From Paenibacillus albicereus (GTDB taxonomy: Bacteria > Bacillota > Bacilli > Paenibacillales > Paenibacillaceae): 64,000 bases of DNA. A model generated the notes under the pieces. The model was given only the letters and a program-made list of their open reading frames with translations. It did no database searches and had not been told where the DNA came from. The DNA lies in the NCBI RefSeq assembly GCF_012676905.1, contig NZ_CP051428.1, positions 2,194,001-2,258,000 of the forward strand, written 5' to 3'. A program made the translations under genes and the position numbers. Every line of letters begins with the position of its first letter. Positions within the stretch are counted from its first letter, which is position 1. Of the stretch, positions 18,648-27,103 are shown piece by piece.

Positions 18648-19859
18648 ATGAGGCTCAAGCTGGCGCTGCTATGGATGCTGATCGCGGCATGGGGGCTCGG
18701 CTTCGCTCCAGCCGCTTCCGCGCAGCCGCCGGACGGCGGCTCCGAAAGCGGATCGGCCGCCGGCATCACGGAAGAGCTGGCGCGGCAGCAGGCGGAGAGC
18801 TACGGCACGGATGCGGTCGAATCGTACTGGAACGATCTCGTGCAGCAGTACGGCGGCTATTTTCCGGAAGGGACGATGCCGAGCTTCGTCGAGATGATCG
18901 CGCCGGGCGGGGAAGGGCTGAAGGCGTCGGACGTGCTCAAGGGGCTGCTCGCGATGCTGACGCATGAGGTGCTCTACAACGGCAAGCTGCTCGTCTCGAT
19001 CGTGCTGCTGGCGGTGTTCAGCTCGATCCTGCAGACGCTGCAATCGGCGTTCGAGAAGCAGACGGTCAGCCAAGTCGCTTACGCGGTCGCCTACATGGTG
19101 CTGATCGTGCTCGCGGTGAACAGCTTCCACGTCGCGATCGGCTACGCCAGGGACGCGATCGAGATGATGATCCAGTTCATGATGGCGATGGTGCCGCTGC
19201 TCATGACGCTGATCGCCAGCTCCGGCGGCATCGCCACCGTGACGCTGCTCCACCCGGTCATCATCTTCATGGTCCATCTCGTCGGCACGCTCATCTACAC
19301 GGTCGTCTTTCCGCTCCTGTTCTTCTCGGCCGTCCTCCACATCGCCAGCGCGATGTCGGACCGCTTCAAGGTGACGCAGCTGGCGAACATGCTGCGCACG
19401 ATCGGCGCGGGGCTGCTCGGGGTCATGCTCACGGTCTTTCTCGGCGTCATTTCGATCCAGGGAGCGACCGGCTCGATGACCGATGGGGTGACGCTGCGGA
19501 CGGCCAAGTTCATCAGCGGCAGCTTCGTCCCGGTCGTCGGCAAGACGTTCTCCGATGCGGCCGACACTGTCATCTCCGCGTCGATGCTGGCCAAAAACGC
19601 GGTCGGGCTCGCCGGCGTCATCATCCTGCTGTTCATCAGCGCCTTCCCGGCCATCAAGATTCTCGTGCTCGCCGTCATCTACAACGTCTGCGGAGCGGTG
19701 CTGCAGCCGCTCGGGTCCAGCCCGATCACGACCTGCCTGAGCACGATCGGCAAGACGATGCTGTACGTGTTCGGCGCGCTGGCCGCCGTCAGCCTCATGT
19801 TCTTCCTTGCCGTCACGATCCTGCTGACCGCCGGCAATGCCGCGATCATGATGAGGTGA
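18648..19859 (+). CDS. spoIIIAE: Stage III sporulation protein AE
   Basis: This polytopic membrane protein of about 403 residues begins with a signal-like segment (LALLWMLIAAWGLGFAPAASA), followed by a soluble stretch and about seven membrane helices. The ATG at 18648 follows GGGGTGAGG closely. A GTG three codons earlier (18639), overlapping the spoIIIAD stop, is the alternative start. It is the largest membrane subunit of the SpoIIIA channel. Confidence 0.93.
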   Translation: MRLKLALLWMLIAAWGLGFAPAASAQPPDGGSESGSAAGITEELARQQAESYGTDAVESYWNDLVQQYGGYFPEGTMPSFVEMIAPGGEGLKASDVLKGLLAMLTHEVLYNGKLLVSIVLLAVFSSILQTLQSAFEKQTVSQVAYAVAYMVLIVLAVNSFHVAIGYARDAIEMMIQFMMAMVPLLMTLIASSGGIATVTLLHPVIIFMVHLVGTLIYTVVFPLLFFSAVLHIASAMSDRFKVTQLANMLRTIGAGLLGVMLTVFLGVISIQGATGSMTDGVTLRTAKFISGSFVPVVGKTFSDAADTVISASMLAKNAVGLAGVIILLFISAFPAIKILVLAVIYNVCGAVLQPLGSSPITTCLSTIGKTMLYVFGALAAVSLMFFLAVTILLTAGNAAIMMR

Positions 19860-19894
19860 AGCGCCAGCGGCGATAGGAGAGGAGGAGAGCCGGC

Positions 19895-20620
19895 ATGCTG
19901 GACTGGCTGAGCTCTTGGCTCAAAGACGTCGTTGCGGTCGTCCTGCTGGCCGCGCTCGTCGACCTGCTGCTGCCGAATCAGCGGATGCAGCGATATGCAC
20001 GGCTCGTCACCGGCCTGATCGTGCTGCTCGTCATCCTGACGCCGCTGCTTCGCCTCGTGCAAGGCGACTTCCAAGCCCGGCTGGAGACCGGCTACCGCGA
20101 ATGGAACCGGGAGCTGGAGCGCTCCCAGGTGAAGATGCCCTCGCTGGACGAGATCCTGAGGCAAGCCGAGATCGCGGCCGGGCGCTCCGGCGAGCAGGCG
20201 GTGGCGCTGGCCCGCACGCAGCTCGAGACCGGCATCCGCGAAGCCGTCGAAAGGGATGCCGGCGCGGAGGTGAGGGAGGTTTCGGCTGCGGTCGACTGGG
20301 ACGGACAGGGAGGCGGGGAGATTCGGAGCGTGACCGTGCTGCTGGCGGCTGCGCCGGACGGGGGAGCTCAGCCTGTGGATGAGGGGGCGGCAGACGCCGC
20401 CGCAGGGAGCGATTCGATCGAGCCGGTCGTGCCGGTGGATCCGGTCGACATCCGATTGAAGGAGCCGGAGGCGCAGGAAGCGATGGCCGGCCTGGAGGAG
20501 GCTGCGGCGAGAAAGGCGGACGCGCGGCTGGAGGGTCGGATTCGCCGGATCGTGGCCGAAGGCTGGCCGATCACGCCGGACCAGGTAAGCGTAGAGCTGG
20601 AGCCGGCAGGCGGCAGCTGA
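19895..20620 (+). CDS. spoIIIAF: Stage III sporulation protein AF
   Basis: The 241-residue protein has two N-terminal membrane helices (about 8-26 and 34-52) and a soluble ring-building-like domain. The middle region (about 155-190) is an Ala/Pro/Asp-rich linker. The C-terminal part (KADARLEGRIRRIVAEGWPI) fits the family. GGAGAGGAGGAG precedes the ATG. Confidence 0.92.
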   Translation: MLDWLSSWLKDVVAVVLLAALVDLLLPNQRMQRYARLVTGLIVLLVILTPLLRLVQGDFQARLETGYREWNRELERSQVKMPSLDEILRQAEIAAGRSGEQAVALARTQLETGIREAVERDAGAEVREVSAAVDWDGQGGGEIRSVTVLLAAAPDGGAQPVDEGAADAAAGSDSIEPVVPVDPVDIRLKEPEAQEAMAGLEEAAARKADARLEGRIRRIVAEGWPITPDQVSVELEPAGGS

Positions 20621-20636
20621 GAGGAGGGGAGGCCTT

Positions 20637-21281
20637 TTGGCCAGATGGTGGGAGAAGCTGCAGCAGGCGGCCGCTGGCGGAGCCGAAGGGCCGAGCCGAA
20701 TCAAGTCGCTGCGCTGGCTGCTCGTGCTCGGAGGGGTCGGCGTGCTGCTCATCCTGGCGGGCAACGTCCTGAATTTCCGGGATGTCGGCATCAGCCCGAG
20801 CGGGCAGGCCGCGCTGCCTCCGGCAGCGGAGGATCAGGCGGCGCTCGGCGGCCGCGTGCAGTCTCCAGGCACGGACTTCGGCGGCATCGAAGCGCCGCTG
20901 GAGGCGCGGCTCAAGGATATTTTGGAAAAGATCGTCGGCGTCGGGGAGGTCGACGTGCTCGTCACGGTAGACTCGACCGAGGAGAACGTCTGGGGCAAGG
21001 ACGACAATACGTCCCAGCAGGTGACGGATGAAACCGATAAATCAGGCGGCAAGAGGCATGTGACGCAGATGACGAGCAGCGGCAAGATCGTCATGTACGA
21101 GGTGTCGGGCGAGCAGAAGCCGGTCGTCACCAAAATCGTCAAGCCGAAAGTGCGGGGGGTGCTCGTCGTCGCGAAGGGGGCGGAGAACGCCACCGTGCGG
21201 AGGATCATCGCCGAGGCCGTCGAACGCGGCATGGACGTGCCGCTCTCGGCGATCTCGATCGTGCCCCGCAAGACGGGATAG
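20637..21281 (+). CDS. spoIIIAG: Stage III sporulation protein AG
   Basis: A 214-residue protein with one membrane helix (about 26-44). Its extracytoplasmic domain contains LKDILEKIVGVGEVDVLVTVDSTEE and KPKVRGVLVVAKGAENATVRR, the ring-forming domain known to make the large SpoIIIAG ring in the intermembrane space. The start is TTG with GAGGAGGGGAGG upstream. Confidence 0.95.
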   Translation: MARWWEKLQQAAAGGAEGPSRIKSLRWLLVLGGVGVLLILAGNVLNFRDVGISPSGQAALPPAAEDQAALGGRVQSPGTDFGGIEAPLEARLKDILEKIVGVGEVDVLVTVDSTEENVWGKDDNTSQQVTDETDKSGGKRHVTQMTSSGKIVMYEVSGEQKPVVTKIVKPKVRGVLVVAKGAENATVRRIIAEAVERGMDVPLSAISIVPRKTG

Positions 21282-21355
21282 AGACCCTACTGACGGCAAG
21301 CGCATGGTGTGTAAGCGGGTCAAGCGGTAAACCAATTCAAGGAGGGATATGAACG

Positions 21356-22120
21356 ATGAATTCGAAACGTCAAACGATCTGGCTGGTCTCCATGCTGAGC
21401 CTGATGGTCGTGCTGTCCGCCTACTACCTGTTCACCGAGGATGCCGGCACGAAAGGGCTGGCCGACACGGCCCAGACGCAGGCAGGCGCTGCGGAAGTGT
21501 CTCAGACGGACGGCATTGAAGTGCAGCAGGTGACGGGCGGAGGCTCGCTGGACGCGGAGGCGGCGGCGGAAGCCGCAGAAGCCGCAGAAGCTGCCGAAGC
21601 GGGACAGCCGGGCGGGGACGCTGCTGCGGGCAGCGGCGAAAAAGCGCAAGCAGGAGAGGAAGCGGCCGCCGAGCCGGGCAAGGACGCGGCGGCGCAGGAC
21701 AAGGAGACGGCGGCGGACGGCGGCCTGTCGCCGGAGGACCAGGCGGTGCTGCAGCAGTATGAGTCGAGCGGCTCCGCGAGCCAGTTCACGGAGCTCGGCC
21801 TCCGCTCGCAGGAGCGGGTCAACGCGGAGTACGACAAGATCATGCAGAAGATTTCCGATGTGAAAAGCGACAGCGAATCGTCCGCCAAGGCCGTTACGGA
21901 GCTGGAGAGCTTCGAGGAGCGCCAGGCCAAGCTGACGGAGCTGCGCGGCCAGCTGGAGAAGGAGTTCAAAAACGTCGTCATCGACGAGAACGGCGATGCG
22001 GTCAAGGTCGTCGTCCAGAGCCAGAAGCTGGAGCGCAGCCAAGCGGCCGCGATCATCTCCACGGTCAGCTCGTCGCTCCAAGTGAGCGCCGGCGACGTGC
22101 TCGTGCAGTACTTGCCGTAA
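21356..22120 (+). CDS. spoIIIAH: Stage III sporulation protein AH
   Basis: This 254-residue protein has one N-terminal membrane helix (about 9-26). A long linker rich in Ala, Glu, Gly and Asp (about 45-130) follows, then the C-terminal YscJ/FliF-like domain, starting near QFTELGLRSQERVNAEYDKI, that binds forespore SpoIIQ. The linker is long and low in complexity compared with what the domain itself needs. AAGGAGGGATATG precedes the start. Last gene of the operon. Confidence 0.95.
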   Translation: MNSKRQTIWLVSMLSLMVVLSAYYLFTEDAGTKGLADTAQTQAGAAEVSQTDGIEVQQVTGGGSLDAEAAAEAAEAAEAAEAGQPGGDAAAGSGEKAQAGEEAAAEPGKDAAAQDKETAADGGLSPEDQAVLQQYESSGSASQFTELGLRSQERVNAEYDKIMQKISDVKSDSESSAKAVTELESFEERQAKLTELRGQLEKEFKNVVIDENGDAVKVVVQSQKLERSQAAAIISTVSSSLQVSAGDVLVQYLP

Positions 22121-22126
22121 TCGGCC

Positions 22127-22162
22127 AAAGGGGCTTCCGGACGTGCCGGAAGCCCCTTTTTT
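22127..22162 (+). terminator. Terminator of the spoIIIA operon
   Basis: AAAGGGGCTTCCGG pairs with CCGGAAGCCCCTTTT around a five-base loop and ends in a T-run, seven bases after the spoIIIAH stop. Confidence 0.95.
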
Positions 22163-22246
22163 GCATCCAGCCAAGAGCAGGACGGCAGGAAAGGCGGCCG
22201 TTCGGCGCCGAGTTTGCCGGAATGACTCGTCCTAGGAAGGGGCATG

Positions 22247-22255
22247 TGCTATAAT
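22247..22255 (+). promoter_or_regulatory. Extended -10 promoter of accBC
   Basis: TGCTATAAT (22247-22255) is identical to the extended -10 before lysC. No good -35 is visible. A leader of about 100 bases with no gene separates it from accB. Confidence 0.55.
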
Positions 22256-22359
22256 ACACTACGTCATGGCCGCGGATTCGCTGCAAGCGTCTCCAGCCGT
22301 GTCCGCGCTTGGGCAAGAGGACGCCTTTCAAGCTGCAACCGTCGAAGGAGTGAATCGCA

Positions 22360-22845
22360 TTGTTCAAACTTAATGAAATCAAAGAGCTGATCAAGCTGAT
22401 CGACCAGACTTCCGTGCACGAGTTCGAGATCGAGAACGAAGGGACGAAGCTTGCGATCCGCAAGCCGGGCAAGGCCGAAACCGTCTTCGTGCAAAGTGCG
22501 CCGGCGATTCCTACATATACGGCTCCGGCAGCCGAGCCTGCGGCAGCCGCCGCGGCAGCAGCCGCTCCAGCCGCCCCCGCCGCTCCGGCCGCGCCGAAGG
22601 AGAACCTGCATCAGATCGTCTCCCCGATGGTCGGAACGTTTTATGCCGCGTCAACGCCGGACACCCCGCCGTATGTCGCGCCGGGCAGCAAGGTGACGGA
22701 AAAGAGCGTCGTCTGCATCCTCGAGGCGATGAAGCTGATGAACGAGCTCGAGGCCGAGATCCGCGGCGAGATCGTGGAAGTGCTCGTGCAGAACGGCCAG
22801 CTGGTGGAGTACGGCCAGCCGCTGTTCACGGTCCGTCCCGAATAA
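22360..22845 (+). CDS. accB: Biotin carboxyl carrier protein of acetyl-CoA carboxylase
   Basis: This 161-residue carrier holds the biotin that moves CO2 between biotin carboxylase and carboxyltransferase in fatty acid synthesis. An N-terminal domain (1-40) is followed by an Ala/Pro hinge (about 48-80) and the biotinyl domain, whose acceptor is K125 in [12 protein letters not shown]. The start is TTG with GAAGGAG at the right distance. accC follows as the second gene. Confidence 0.96.
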   Translation: MFKLNEIKELIKLIDQTSVHEFEIENEGTKLAIRKPGKAETVFVQSAPAIPTYTAPAAEPAAAAAAAAAPAAPAAPAAPKENLHQIVSPMVGTFYAASTPDTPPYVAPGSKVTEKSVVCILEAMKLMNELEAEIRGEIVEVLVQNGQLVEYGQPLFTVRPE

Positions 22846-22874
22846 GCATGCTGCGTGAGGAGGAGACAAGCGCG

Positions 22875-24251
22875 TTGAAATTCCAAAAAATCCTGATCGC
22901 CAACCGCGGCGAGATCGCCGTGCGGATCATCCGGGCATGCCGCGAGCTCGGCATCTCGACCGTCGCCGTTTATTCCGAGGCGGATCGCGACTCGCTGCAT
23001 GTCCGTCTGGCCGACGAGGCCTATTGCATCGGGCCCACGCTGTCCAAGGACAGCTACCTGAACCTGACGAACATCATGAGCGTCGCGACGCTCACCGAAT
23101 GCGACGCCATCCATCCGGGCTACGGCTTCCTCGCCGAGAACGCCGATTTCGCCGAAATCTGCGAGTCCTGCAACATTACCTTCATCGGCCCTTCGCCGTC
23201 GGCGATCAGCCGCATGGGCGACAAGGCGATGGCGAAGCAGACGATGAAGGATGCCCGCGTGCCCGTCATTCCCGGCTCGGACGGCATCGTCGAGGATATG
23301 GACGAAGCCGTGCGCATCGCCAGAGGCATCGGCTACCCGGTCATCATCAAGGCGACGGCCGGAGGCGGAGGCAAAGGCATCCGCATCGCCGAATCGGAGG
23401 AAGCGCTCGTGCAGCAGATCTCGACGGCGCAGCAGGAAGCCCAAAAGGCGTTCGGCAACGCCGGCGTCTATCTGGAAAAGTACTTGACGGGCATGAAGCA
23501 TGTCGAGATCCAGATCATGGCCGACCGGCACGGCAATGCCGTGCATCTGTTCGAGCGGGACTGCTCCGTGCAGCGCCGCCGCCAGAAGCTGGTCGAGGAA
23601 GCGCCTTGCCCGGTGCTGAGCCCCGAGCTGCGCGAGCGGATGGGCCAGGCTGCGGTGCGCGCCGCGCTGGCCGTCGAGTACTGCGGAGCCGGCACGCTGG
23701 AGTTCCTGCTCGGCCCGGACGGCCAGTTCTACTTCATGGAGATGAACACCCGGATCCAGGTGGAGCATCCGGTGACCGAGATGATTACCGGCGTCGATCT
23801 CATCAAGGAGATGATCTCGGTCTGCGAGGGCAATCCGCTGTCCTTCCGCCAGGAAGAGCTGGAGATCGACGGCGTATCGATCGAATGCCGCATCAACGCG
23901 GAGGACTCCGAGCGGAACTTCATGCCTTCCCCCGGCAAGATCGGCTTTTACCTGCCGCCGGGCGGCGTCGGCGTGCGCGTCGACAGCTCGGCCTACCCGG
24001 GCTATACGATCTCGCCCCACTACGACTCCATGATCGCCAAGCTGATCGTATGGGCGCCGACTCGCGCCGAAGCCGTGAACCGCATGAAGCGCGCCTTGTC
24101 CGAGTTCGCGATCGAGGGCATCAAGACGACGATTCCGTTCCACCTCAAGCTGCTGGAGCATCCGATTTTCCTGGGCGGCCGCTTCGACATCAAGTTTCTC
24201 GAGGAGCATGATGTGAACAAGCCTTACGGCGACGAATCCGTGACGGGCTGA
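22875..24251 (+). CDS. accC: Acetyl-CoA carboxylase biotin carboxylase subunit
   Basis: This ATP-grasp enzyme carboxylates biotin on AccB. TTG at 22875 gives 458 residues starting [17 protein letters not shown] and follows GAGGAGGAG. The earlier ATG at 22848 has no ribosome site. The ATP-binding loop is [12 protein letters not shown], and the catalytic region reads [16 protein letters not shown]. It forms an operon with accB; accA and accD are elsewhere. Confidence 0.96.
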   Translation: MKFQKILIANRGEIAVRIIRACRELGISTVAVYSEADRDSLHVRLADEAYCIGPTLSKDSYLNLTNIMSVATLTECDAIHPGYGFLAENADFAEICESCNITFIGPSPSAISRMGDKAMAKQTMKDARVPVIPGSDGIVEDMDEAVRIARGIGYPVIIKATAGGGGKGIRIAESEEALVQQISTAQQEAQKAFGNAGVYLEKYLTGMKHVEIQIMADRHGNAVHLFERDCSVQRRRQKLVEEAPCPVLSPELRERMGQAAVRAALAVEYCGAGTLEFLLGPDGQFYFMEMNTRIQVEHPVTEMITGVDLIKEMISVCEGNPLSFRQEELEIDGVSIECRINAEDSERNFMPSPGKIGFYLPPGGVGVRVDSSAYPGYTISPHYDSMIAKLIVWAPTRAEAVNRMKRALSEFAIEGIKTTIPFHLKLLEHPIFLGGRFDIKFLEEHDVNKPYGDESVTG

Positions 24252-24256
24252 TCCGT

Positions 24257-24285
24257 TTGTCATAAAACTCGCCCAATGTTATAGT
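24257..24285 (+). promoter_or_regulatory. Sigma-A promoter of the Asp23/AmaP operon
   Basis: TTGTCA (24257-24262), a 17-base spacer ending in TGT, and TATAGT (24280-24285) together make a strong extended promoter just after accC. Confidence 0.7.
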
Positions 24286-24359
24286 ATAGAAATATGAAAT
24301 CGGATGAGCCCCCGGCGCGCATCGGGGGACACCTACTTAGCACGGAGGTGCGCCTAAGG

Positions 24360-24767
24360 ATGAGCATCATGGCAGCAGACTACGAAAAGACAGACATCGG
24401 CACGATCCAGATCGCTCCTGAGGTCATCGAGGTCATCGCGGGACTCGCGACGATCGAGGTCGACGGCGTGGCGGGAATGAGCGGCGGGCTGGCCGGCGGA
24501 ATCGCCGAGCTGCTTGGCCGCAAGAATCTTTCCAAGGGCGTGAAGGTCGAGGTCGGTCACCGCGAAGCGGCGGTCGACGTGTCCATCATCGTCGAATACG
24601 GCAATCCGATTCCGGAGATCGCCGCCGAGATCCAGCGCAACGTCAAGAAGTCGATCGAGATGATGACCGGCTTGATCGTCGTCGAAGTAAACGTACATAT
24701 CCATGACGTCTACTTCAAAGCCGGCGAGCGTCCCGAAGAAGAGGACGCGGCGCTGCGAGTCAAATAA
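24360..24767 (+). CDS. yqhY: Asp23/Gls24 family envelope stress protein YqhY
   Basis: A 135-residue protein that matches the Asp23 family throughout (IQIAPEVIEVIAGLATIEVDGVAGM, then VDVSIIVEYGNPIPEIAAEIQ). GGAGGTG nine bases upstream selects the ATG at 24360. Asp23 proteins are abundant cytoplasmic proteins tethered to the membrane by AmaP. In B. subtilis yqhY follows accBC and affects acetyl-CoA carboxylase activity. The accC-yqhY neighbourhood here agrees with that link. Confidence 0.93.
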   Translation: MSIMAADYEKTDIGTIQIAPEVIEVIAGLATIEVDGVAGMSGGLAGGIAELLGRKNLSKGVKVEVGHREAAVDVSIIVEYGNPIPEIAAEIQRNVKKSIEMMTGLIVVEVNVHIHDVYFKAGERPEEEDAALRVK

Positions 24768-24780
24768 GCCACACACCATC

Positions 24781-24824
24781 ACCCCCTTGTGATTGGGCAG
24801 CCGCTCGGCGCAAGGGGGTTTATT
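24781..24824 (+). terminator. Hairpin between yqhY and amaP
   Basis: ACCCCCTTG (24781-24789) pairs with CAAGGGGGT (24811-24819), followed by TTATT. The T-run is short, so it may be a partial attenuator that lowers amaP expression relative to yqhY. Confidence 0.55.
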
Positions 24825-24849
24825 CCGCTTTATGGGAGGTCAACTCGTC

Positions 24850-25410
24850 TTGAGCCGAATCGTGGACAGACTGCTCTTGTTTTTGTATAGCCTAGCCGCA
24901 GGCATCATCTCCATCCTCGTCATCGTCGTCAGCGCGGGCGGGATTCGCCGCGAGGATGCGGACTCGTTCCTAGCCGAGTGGTATGACACCGGCAGCGCGG
25001 TCCAACTGGCCATGCTCATCGGCGCCGTCGTGCTGCTGCTGCTCAGCCTGCGGATGTTCTATGTCGCCGTTCGGGTCAGGGGCGTGTCTTCGTCATCGAT
25101 CGACCAGCGCAACGATTTCGGCGACATCCGCATTTCGATGGATACGGTCGAGAGCCTCGTGCTCAAGGCGGCCGGCCGCCAGCGCGGCGTCAAGGATCTG
25201 AAGACCCGCATTTCGACGGCCGAGGCAGGCCTGGACATCGCCGTTCGCGCGGTCGTGGACGGCGAGACGTCGATCCCGCAGCTGACGGAGGAGATTCAGC
25301 GCGCGGTCAAGGATCATGTGGAAGAGATTACGGGCATTCCCGTCGCGGCCGTGTCGGTGTTCGTCGCCAACGTCATTTCTTCCCCTTCCTTCAAGAGCCG
25401 CGTAGAATAG
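24850..25410 (+). CDS. amaP: Alkaline shock response membrane anchor protein AmaP
   Basis: This 186-residue protein has two N-terminal membrane helices (about 6-27 and 48-69) and a cytoplasmic Asp23-like domain with ISMDTVESLVLKAAGRQRGV and IPQLTEEIQRAVKDHVEEITGIPV. TTG at 24850 has GGGAGG about 10 bases upstream. AmaP anchors Asp23 to the membrane in Staphylococcus. It is followed by a DUF2273 gene, the usual partner. Confidence 0.88.
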   Translation: MSRIVDRLLLFLYSLAAGIISILVIVVSAGGIRREDADSFLAEWYDTGSAVQLAMLIGAVVLLLLSLRMFYVAVRVRGVSSSSIDQRNDFGDIRISMDTVESLVLKAAGRQRGVKDLKTRISTAEAGLDIAVRAVVDGETSIPQLTEEIQRAVKDHVEEITGIPVAAVSVFVANVISSPSFKSRVE

Positions 25411-25423
25411 GAGGCCTGCAGCG

Positions 25424-25654
25424 ATGTGGAGAGATTGGTGGGACGGATACGGCGGCCGGATCGTCGGCGTCGGGACGGCGCTGTTTCTGGCGATCGTCTT
25501 CCTCGTATCCGGTTTTTGGGACATGCTCTTCGTCGGCCTGCTCCTTTGGATCGGCTACGCGGCCGGCCAGCGCAAGGATGCCGGGGGCGAGCCGCTCGTG
25601 CCGTGGCGGCGGATCGCTGCCTGGGTCGAGCAGCGTTTTGGACGCTATCGCTGA
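25424..25654 (+). CDS. DUF2273 small membrane protein
   Basis: The 76-residue protein has a hydrophobic core of two adjacent helices (about 12-30 and 31-47) between charged ends, with TRP-rich WRDWWDGYGGRI at the start. This is the DUF2273 pattern found beside amaP and asp23. TAGGAGG precedes the ATG. The biochemical role is unknown; it is likely part of the envelope-stress complex. Confidence 0.85.
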   Translation: MWRDWWDGYGGRIVGVGTALFLAIVFLVSGFWDMLFVGLLLWIGYAAGQRKDAGGEPLVPWRRIAAWVEQRFGRYR

Positions 25655-25662
25655 CTCTGTGG

Positions 25663-25736
25663 TCTCCTCCGTACTTCGGACCTGCCGCGCCTCGCGCGGC
25701 GTTTCGGAGCAGGGAGGAGATCATAGGTTTTTTTTA
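25663..25736 (+). terminator. Terminator between the DUF2273 gene and nusB
   Basis: TCTCCTCC (25663-25670) pairs with GGAGGAGA (25713-25720). Inside is a second stem, GCCGCGC/GCGCGGC (25684-25700). A run of eight T follows at 25728. Confidence 0.75.
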
Positions 25737-25766
25737 CGACTAAATAAAGCTTGAGCAGGAGGCATT

Positions 25767-26213
25767 ATGAAACGAAGGTTGGCGCGTGAAATTGCGGTAC
25801 AAAGCCTGTACCAAATGGAGATGAACGAGGTGTCGGCGGACGAGGCGGTCGCTATGCTGCTCGCCGAAGCGCGGGAGGAGAACGAAGCCGGGGCAGGCAA
25901 GCTGGAAGCCGGCGAGACGGGAGAGTTCGCCAAGGAGCTCGTGCACGGGGTGCTGGAGCGCAAGTCGGCCATCGACGAGATGGTCCAGAACTATTTGACC
26001 GGCTGGCAGGTGGACCGTCTGTCCAAGGTGGACCATCAAGTGCTGCGTCTCGCCTGCTACGAGCTCGTGTTCCGCACCGACGTTCCGCCCAAAGCGGTCG
26101 TGAACGAGGCGATCGAGCTGTCCAAGCGCTTCGGCACGGACGAGTCGGGCAAGTTCGTCAACGGGGTGCTCGGCCGACTCATCGCCGAGCTGGACAAGCT
26201 CAAGACCAACTGA
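25767..26213 (+). CDS. nusB: Transcription antitermination factor NusB
   Basis: This 148-residue protein binds boxA RNA with NusE (S10) and promotes rRNA antitermination. The helical NusB fold is visible from [19 protein letters not shown] to [37 protein letters not shown] precedes the ATG. It starts a housekeeping operon with folD, xseA, xseB and ispA. Confidence 0.95.
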   Translation: MKRRLAREIAVQSLYQMEMNEVSADEAVAMLLAEAREENEAGAGKLEAGETGEFAKELVHGVLERKSAIDEMVQNYLTGWQVDRLSKVDHQVLRLACYELVFRTDVPPKAVVNEAIELSKRFGTDESGKFVNGVLGRLIAELDKLKTN

Positions 26214-26245
26214 CGTCAGCTCTAGATTCGAGGGGAGAGATCGGG

Positions 26246-27100
26246 ATGAGCGCAAAGGTGATCGAAGGCAAGCGCATCGCGCAGGAAATTCGGGAAGAAA
26301 TCCGGCAGGAGACGGAGCGGCTGAAGGAGCGGGGCATCGTGCCCGGCCTGGCGGTCGTGCTCGTCGGCGGGGATCCGGCATCGGCCGTGTATGTCGGCAA
26401 CAAGGAAAAGACATGCAAGGAGATGGGCTTCCACTCCGAAGTCCACCGCTTGCCGGAGGAGACGACGCAGGAGCAGCTGCTGGCGGTCGTCGCCGATCTG
26501 AATCGCAACGACGCGGTACATGGCATTCTCGTGCAGCTCCCGCTGCCGAAGCACATCGCGGAAAAAGCCGTCATCGATGCGATCGCCGTGGAGAAGGACG
26601 TCGACGGCTTCAGCCCCCAAAGCACCGGAAACCTCGTCATCGGCGACGAAAGCCTGCTGCCCTGCACGCCCGCCGGCATCATCGAGCTGATCCGGCGCGC
26701 GGGCGTCGATCCTGCCGGCAAGCATGCCGTCGTCATCGGTCGCAGCAACATCGTCGGCAAGCCTGTCGCCATGCTGCTGCTCCGAGAGAACGCCACGGTC
26801 ACCATTTGCCACTCCCGCACCGAGAACATGGAAGCGATCGCTTCCCAGGCGGACATCCTGGTCGTCGCCATCGGCAAGCCCAAGGCGATCGGACGTAGAT
26901 ACGTCAAGCCGGGGGCGATCGTCATCGATGTCGGCGTCAATCGGCTCGAGAGCGGCAAGCTCGCCGGCGACGTCGATTACGACGAATGCCTGGACGTGGC
27001 CGGCGCGATCACGCCGGTGCCAGGCGGCGTCGGGCCGATGACGATCGCGATGCTGATGCAGAACACGCTCAAGGCGGCGAAACGGAAAGCGGGCGTGTAG
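26246..27100 (+). CDS. folD: Bifunctional methylenetetrahydrofolate dehydrogenase / cyclohydrolase
   Basis: The 284-residue enzyme interconverts 5,10-methylene- and 10-formyl-tetrahydrofolate using NADP. Family marks are VQLPLPKHI (near 100), [18 protein letters not shown] (about 160-177) and [19 protein letters not shown] near the end. GAGGGGAGAG precedes the ATG. xseA starts three bases after its stop. Confidence 0.97.
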   Translation: MSAKVIEGKRIAQEIREEIRQETERLKERGIVPGLAVVLVGGDPASAVYVGNKEKTCKEMGFHSEVHRLPEETTQEQLLAVVADLNRNDAVHGILVQLPLPKHIAEKAVIDAIAVEKDVDGFSPQSTGNLVIGDESLLPCTPAGIIELIRRAGVDPAGKHAVVIGRSNIVGKPVAMLLLRENATVTICHSRTENMEAIASQADILVVAIGKPKAIGRRYVKPGAIVIDVGVNRLESGKLAGDVDYDECLDVAGAITPVPGGVGPMTIAMLMQNTLKAAKRKAGV

Positions 27101-27103
27101 CCC

